Shown piece after piece: positions 59,692-64,000 of a DNA stretch of 64,000 nucleotides. How positions within the stretch are numbered: the first letter of the stretch is position 1; each line of letters starts with the position of its first letter. The notes beneath the pieces were generated by a model. The model was not told where the DNA came from, ran no database searches, and saw only the letters and a program-made list of their open reading frames with translations. The position numbers and the translations under genes are program-made. Source of the stretch: Massilia sp. WG5 (GTDB taxonomy: Bacteria; Pseudomonadota; Gammaproteobacteria; Burkholderiales; Burkholderiaceae_D); NCBI RefSeq assembly GCF_001412595.2, contig NZ_CP012640.2, forward strand, positions 1,116,001-1,180,000, read 5' to 3'.

Positions 59692-61602
59692 TTATTTCGC
59701 CTTGGTTGCCACCTCGCCAAGGAGGCGTTCCAGCAGCGCATCGACGGACATGACGCCCAGGTCGACATTGCCGCGCGCGCGAACGGCCACAGTGTTGGCA
59801 TCCCGCTCTTTATCGCCGACAACTAAGATGTACGGCAGTTTTTGGACGGAATGCTCCCGGATTTTATAGGTAATCTTCTCGTTCCGCAAATCAGCGTGAA
59901 CGCGCAGGCCGGCAGCCTTCAGGCGGGCCTCCACTTCTTTCACATAGGAAGCTTGCGCATCAGAAATGTTCAGAATCGCAACCTGGACCGGCGCCAGCCA
60001 CAGCGGCAGGGCGCCGGCATAGTTCTCGATCAGGATGCCGATGAAGCGCTCCATCGAGCCCACGATGGCGCGGTGCAGCATCACCGGGACCTTGCGGGTA
60101 TTGTCTTCTGCGACATATTCCGCGCCAAGGCGGCCCGGCATCGAGAAGTCGACCTGCATGGTGCCGACCTGCCACGGGCGTCCGAGGCTGTCCTTCAGGT
60201 GGTACTCGATCTTCGGGCCGTAGAAGGCGCCCTCGCCCGGCAGCTCGGTCCACTCCACGCCGCAGCCGCGCAGGGCCGAGCGCAGTGCCTCCTCGGCCTG
60301 GTCCCAGACTTCGTCGGAGCCGATGCGGTTTTCCGGGCGCAGGGCGATCTTGACGTCGATGTTCGCGAAGCCGAAGTCCTCGTACACCTTCATCGCCTGG
60401 GCGTGGAAGGCCACCACTTCCGGCGCGATCTGCTCTTCGGTGCAGAACACGTGGCCGTCGTCCTGGGTGAAGCCGCGCACGCGCATCAGGCCATGCAGCG
60501 CGCCCGAGGACTCGTTGCGGTGGCACTGGCCGAATTCGCCGTAGCGCAGCGGCAGGTCGCGGTAGGAGCGCAGGCCGGCGTTGTAGATCTGCACGTGGCC
60601 CGGGCAGTTCATCGGCTTCAGCGCATAGGTGCGGTTTTCCGACTCGGTCGTGAACATGTTTTCACGATAATTGTCCCAGTGGCCGGTCTTCTGCCACAGG
60701 GTTACGTCGATGATCTGCGGCGCCTTGACTTCGTTGTAGCCGGTGGCCTGGTAGGTCTTGCGCATGTACTGCTCGACCTGCTGCCAGATGGTCCAGCCCT
60801 TCGGGTGCCAGAAGATCAGGCCCGGGGCCTCGTCCTGGAAGTGGAACAGGTCCAGTTGCTTGCCCAGTTTCCTGTGGTCGCGCTTCTCGGCCTCTTCCAG
60901 CATGTGCAGGTACTGCTCCTGCTCTTCCTTCTTGGCCCAGGCGGTGCCGTAGACGCGCTGCAGCATCTCGTTCTTGGAGTCGCCGCGCCAGTAGGCGCCT
61001 GCCAGCTTCATCAGCTTGAACACTTTCAGCTTGCCGGTCGACGGCACGTGCGGGCCACGGCACAGGTCGGTGAAGCCGCCTTCCGAATACAGCGACACGT
61101 CTTCGTTCGCCGGGATCGACGCGATGATCTCGGCCTTGTAGTTCTCGCCGATCGATTTGAAGTAGGCGACCGCCTCGTCGCGCGGCAGGACCTTGCGGGT
61201 CACCGGCTCATCCTTCTTGGCCAGCTCGGCCATTTTCTTTTCGATCGCGGCCAGGTCGTCCGGGGTGAACGGGCGCTTGTAGGAGAAGTCGTAGTAGAAA
61301 CCGTTGTCGATCACCGGGCCGATGGTGACCTGGGCTTCCGGAAACAGTTCCTTGACCGCGTACGCCAGCAGGTGGGCGGTCGAGTGACGGATCACGTCCA
61401 GGCCTTCGGGATCCTTGTCGGTGACGATCGCCAGGTCGGCGTCGGATTCGATCAGGAAGGAGGTATCGACCACCTTGCCGTTGACCTTGCCGGCCAGGGC
61501 AGCCTTGGCCAGGCTGGGAGCGATATTCTGCGCCACCTGGGCCACGGTCACGGGGCCTTCGAATTGACGGTTGGAGCCGTCCGGAAGTCGCACATTCAGC
61601 AT
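59692..61602 (-). CDS. thrS: threonyl-tRNA synthetase
   Basis: 636 residues, complete: TGS domain ([20 protein letters not shown]), editing domain with [16 protein letters not shown], class II core with zinc ligands ([10 protein letters not shown]), and anticodon domain ([16 protein letters not shown]). Charges tRNA-Thr. First protein gene of the thrS-infC-rpmI-rplT-pheST operon, with GAGATCAAG before the ATG. Downstream of the tRNA-Val gene. Confidence 0.97.
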   Translation of the reverse strand: MLNVRLPDGSNRQFEGPVTVAQVAQNIAPSLAKAALAGKVNGKVVDTSFLIESDADLAIVTDKDPEGLDVIRHSTAHLLAYAVKELFPEAQVTIGPVIDNGFYYDFSYKRPFTPDDLAAIEKKMAELAKKDEPVTRKVLPRDEAVAYFKSIGENYKAEIIASIPANEDVSLYSEGGFTDLCRGPHVPSTGKLKVFKLMKLAGAYWRGDSKNEMLQRVYGTAWAKKEEQEQYLHMLEEAEKRDHRKLGKQLDLFHFQDEAPGLIFWHPKGWTIWQQVEQYMRKTYQATGYNEVKAPQIIDVTLWQKTGHWDNYRENMFTTESENRTYALKPMNCPGHVQIYNAGLRSYRDLPLRYGEFGQCHRNESSGALHGLMRVRGFTQDDGHVFCTEEQIAPEVVAFHAQAMKVYEDFGFANIDVKIALRPENRIGSDEVWDQAEEALRSALRGCGVEWTELPGEGAFYGPKIEYHLKDSLGRPWQVGTMQVDFSMPGRLGAEYVAEDNTRKVPVMLHRAIVGSMERFIGILIENYAGALPLWLAPVQVAILNISDAQASYVKEVEARLKAAGLRVHADLRNEKITYKIREHSVQKLPYILVVGDKERDANTVAVRARGNVDLGVMSVDALLERLLGEVATKAK

Positions 61603-61672
61603 CTTGATCTCCTGTTCGGCGCCGGTCGCGCCCGCAAAGATTGGTAAATTTGAAATTGAAAAATTTTGGACG

Positions 61673-61706
61673 AAAAAAAACGCGCACCAGGCGCGTTTCT
61701 TTTAGT
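61673..61706 (-). terminator. intrinsic terminator between tRNA-Val and thrS
   Basis: Stem AAACGCGC/GCGCGTTT with a 5-base loop (61678-61698), followed on the minus strand by a run of eight T (61673-61680), and by CTTTT on the plus strand. It could end the tRNA transcript or act as an attenuator of thrS; it works in both directions. Confidence 0.88.
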
Positions 61707-61829
61707 GTCGTAGAGCTTTTAAAAAGGCAAAAGCACACCAAACCGCGTCTAGCGATTCCCCCACAACCAGGTTGTAGTTCGCGGTGTCATAACCGTTGCT
61801 GCCTTTCTCGCTCTTACTGAAGAGTATTC

Positions 61830-61906
61830 TGGTGGGCGGTGCAGAATTCGAATCTGCGACCCCTTGGATGTCGACCAAGTATTCTAACCAGCTGAACTAA
61901 CCGCCC
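61830..61906 (-). tRNA. tRNA-Val (anticodon GAC)
   Basis: 77 nt on the minus strand. Acceptor GGGCGGT pairs with ACCGCCC; the anticodon stem CTTGG/CCAAG holds the loop TCGACAT, anticodon GAC; the T arm contains TTCGAAT. The 3' CCA is encoded. tRNA-Val upstream of thrS is the usual Burkholderiales arrangement. Confidence 0.93.
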
Positions 61907-62031
61907 GTGTCCGACCATTATAGGGCCTCGGCCGCAGTTGTGCAAGGCAGCACGGAATTCGCACGCAAATGGTGGGCATGGCGTGCACGCCCTACTATAC
62001 TCCCGGCTGTTCCCATCGATGCGTCTTTACC

Positions 62032-62946
62032 ATGTCCGACCACTCCATCTCGTCCGCCCACCTGCACGCCCACCTCGACGGCGACGCCCGCCACGCCCAC
62101 GTCATCGAAGGCCGCAGCCAGGCTGCGATGGGGCTGGCGCTGGGCCTGACCCTGCTGTTCGCCGTGATCGAAGCCGTCACCGGCTGGTTCTCGAACTCGC
62201 TGGCCCTGATCTCGGACGCCGGCCACATGGTCACCGACGCCGCCGCCCTCGGCCTGGCGCTGATGGCCCAGCTGATCGCGCGGCGCCCGCCGTCGGCGCG
62301 CCACTCCTTCGGCTTCGTGCGCGCGGAGGCGCTGGCGGCCTTCGTGAACAGCCTGGCGATGCTGCTGCTGGTGGCCTGGATCGTCTACGAGGCCTCGCAG
62401 CGCCTGGTCAAGCCCGAGGCCGTGCAGGGCGGCACCGTCTTCGTGGTCGCCGCGATCGGCGCCTGCATCAACATCCTGGTGGCCTGGGTGCTGTCGCGCG
62501 GCGAGCAGAGCATCAACACCCGCGCCGCCCTGGTGAATGTGCTGGGCGACCTGCTCGGCTCGGTGGCCGCGATCGCCGCCGGCGCCATCATCCATTTCAC
62601 GGGCTGGGTGCGGATCGACCCGATCCTGTCGATCTTCGTGTCGCTGCTGATCCTGAAGTCCACCGTCGACGTGCTGCGCGAGTCCTACCATTTCCTGATG
62701 GAGGGCGTGCCGCAGCAGATCGACTACCTGGGCGTCGGCGCCGACCTGGCCGCCGTGCCGGGCGTACTGTCGGTGCACGACCTGCACGTGTGGGACATGT
62801 CGCCGGGCGAGCCGGCCCTGATCGGCCACCTCGAGATCGCCGACCTGAACGCCTGGCCGGAAGTGATGCGCGCCGTGAAGGAAATGCTGCTCGACAAGCA
62901 CGGCATCGATCACATCACGCTGCAGCCGGAAGTCCACGAGAACTAA
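62032..62946 (+). CDS. cation diffusion facilitator (CDF) metal transporter
   Basis: 304 residues from ATG 62032. His-rich N-terminus (SSAHLHAHLDGDARHAHVIE), six membrane helices with the metal-site residues in LISDAGHMVTDAAAL and NVLGDLLGSV, and a cytoplasmic C-terminal domain (VLSVHDLHVWDMSPGEPALI). CDF proteins export Zn(II), Co(II) or Cd(II) in exchange for protons; HxxxD in the second helix suggests the Zn/Cd group. Confidence 0.92.
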   Translation: MSDHSISSAHLHAHLDGDARHAHVIEGRSQAAMGLALGLTLLFAVIEAVTGWFSNSLALISDAGHMVTDAAALGLALMAQLIARRPPSARHSFGFVRAEALAAFVNSLAMLLLVAWIVYEASQRLVKPEAVQGGTVFVVAAIGACINILVAWVLSRGEQSINTRAALVNVLGDLLGSVAAIAAGAIIHFTGWVRIDPILSIFVSLLILKSTVDVLRESYHFLMEGVPQQIDYLGVGADLAAVPGVLSVHDLHVWDMSPGEPALIGHLEIADLNAWPEVMRAVKEMLLDKHGIDHITLQPEVHEN

Positions 62947-63036
62947 GGTCTTCCGAGTGCTTGTCAGCGGCCTCCGACCCCGCTCCGGCGCGCGCGCCGA
63001 TAGGCCGCCCGTGCCGGGCATGTCGATAATCGGGAC

Positions 63037-64000
63037 ATGCCTACCCAAGATCAAGTCTACGACACCCTCATCGTCGGCGGCGGCCCCGCCGGCCTGACTG
63101 CCGCCATCTACCTGCGCCGCTTCACCCGCTCGGTCGCCCTGGTCGACAAGGGCAACAGCCGGCTGCGCCTGATTCCCGTTTCGCACAACTACCCGGGTTT
63201 TCCGGAAGGCGTGCCGGGCCACGTCCTGCTCGGCAACCTGACGGTGCAGCTGGAACGCTACGGCGGTACGGTGATGCCCGGCGAAATCGTCGACTTGCGC
63301 ATCGAGGACGGCCTGTTCGTCGCCGATTACGCGGCCGCGGACGCGCCGGAAGGAGAGTGCACGCAGTTGCGCGCCCACACCGTGCTGCTGGCCACCGGCG
63401 TGGCCGATGCCGGCCTGCCGATCGAGAACTGGCGCGAGGCGATCGCCTTCGGCTCGGTGCGCCTGTGCCCCGTGTGCGACGGCTTCGACGTGATGGACAA
63501 GCGCATCGCCGTCGCCACCGCCGACACCAACCCGGTCGGCCACGCGCTGTTCATGCGCACCTTCAGCAGCGACGTCACGCTGTTCGAGCGCGGCTCGCCC
63601 ACGATGCTGGACGACGCGGACCGGCGCCGCCTGGAGGCCGCCGGCGTGCGCCTGGTGGAGTCGCCGCTGTGCTCCGTGACCATGGACGCGGCGATGAAGC
63701 CGGTGATGCACACCGAGGATGGCGAGAACTATTCGGCCGACGTGTTCTACCCGATGCTGGGCGAGCAGGCGCGCTCCGGCCTGGCCACGAAGCTGGGCGC
63801 CCGTACCGCCCAGTGCGACGAGCTGGTGGTGGACGAGCACTACGCCACCTCGGTGCCCGGGCTGTACGCGATCGGCGACGTGGTCGTCGGCCTGAACCAG
63901 ATCGCGGTGGCGACCGGCGGCGCCGCGCGGGCGGCGGTGCACATCCACAACCGGCTGCCGCCGGCATTGCGGCAGGCGCCGGCGCGGCCTGCGCAGGCGG
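63037..64000 (+). CDS. thioredoxin-reductase-like flavoprotein (3' partial)
   Basis: About 321 residues from ATG 63037; the frame runs off the end of the window. FAD-binding motif LIVGGGPAGLTAAIYLRR, a redox CxxC (RLCPVCDGFD) and the C-terminal FAD segment GLYAIGDVVVGLN match the thioredoxin reductase family. Where the NADPH-binding GxGxxA motif should follow the CxxC, the sequence is RIAVATADTNPVGHALFMRT, so cofactor use may differ. It lies 90 bases after the CDF gene. Confidence 0.85.
   Translation, partial: MPTQDQVYDTLIVGGGPAGLTAAIYLRRFTRSVALVDKGNSRLRLIPVSHNYPGFPEGVPGHVLLGNLTVQLERYGGTVMPGEIVDLRIEDGLFVADYAAADAPEGECTQLRAHTVLLATGVADAGLPIENWREAIAFGSVRLCPVCDGFDVMDKRIAVATADTNPVGHALFMRTFSSDVTLFERGSPTMLDDADRRRLEAAGVRLVESPLCSVTMDAAMKPVMHTEDGENYSADVFYPMLGEQARSGLATKLGARTAQCDELVVDEHYATSVPGLYAIGDVVVGLNQIAVATGGAARAAVHIHNRLPPALRQAPARPAQA

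Noticed and set aside
61918..63948. 676-codon minus-strand open frame across the CDF and flavoprotein genes
   Set aside because: It spans two clear plus-strand genes and their spacer; Gln/His/Arg-rich shadow.

Overview
The window looks like the chromosome of a high-GC betaproteobacterium, most likely Oxalobacteraceae (Massilia or a close relative). This rests on gene order I recognise: smc-zipA-ligA; a tandem glycine riboswitch followed by gcvT-gcvH-gcvP; and tRNA-Val-thrS-infC-rpmI-rplT-pheS-pheT-ihfA-merR. The genus is an inference; the family-level gene orders are seen directly.

Positions 1 to about 28,944 appear to be part of a large integrated island whose left end lies outside the window. 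From left to right it carries: the end of a complex I operon (nuoM, nuoN); a copper/silver efflux cluster (small Cys/His/Met-rich protein, CusC-, CusB- and CusA-type subunits, two small periplasmic proteins including a Met-rich CusF); an AAA ATPase/subtilase pair of the IetAS toxin-antitoxin and anti-phage type; a decayed integrase; an AT-rich stretch of small orphan genes (two with MbcA/ParS/Xre-like toxin-binding domains) and an Xre regulator; a broken IS5-type transposase; an intact IS110 element with a 110-bp tandem duplication at its 3' end; a frameshifted gene remnant; and, at the right edge, a four-gene recombinase module. That module holds three tyrosine recombinases plus one protein that joins a Tn554 TnpC-like helix-turn-helix/coiled-coil region to a P-loop kinase domain.

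The right edge of the island lies inside ligA. The NAD-dependent DNA ligase reading frame is intact for 290 codons and is cut exactly at the conserved LPYEI-DGVV motif (motif IV). The 3' half is not in the window. This is the most striking observation: an essential gene split by the island, next to the module that probably placed it there.

From 28,945 to the end the region is ordinary core chromosome. It contains zipA and smc (minus strand); an S41 protease; a PAP2 phosphatase; a DUF1631 protein; a KGG-type stress protein with a strong terminator; a ClpP-like protease; the glycine cleavage operon under a tandem glycine riboswitch; a chemoreceptor with a degenerate signalling tip; prfC; a Crp/Fnr regulator; a NarL-type two-component pair; the thrS-to-merR translation operon on the minus strand, with a non-canonical ATA start for infC; tRNA-Val(GAC); a CDF metal exporter; and a thioredoxin-reductase-like flavoprotein that runs off the end.

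Two copies of an intergenic repeat of about 118 bp (after gcvP and between pheS and pheT) fold into the same nested hairpin with compensating base changes, so they look like a conserved structured element.
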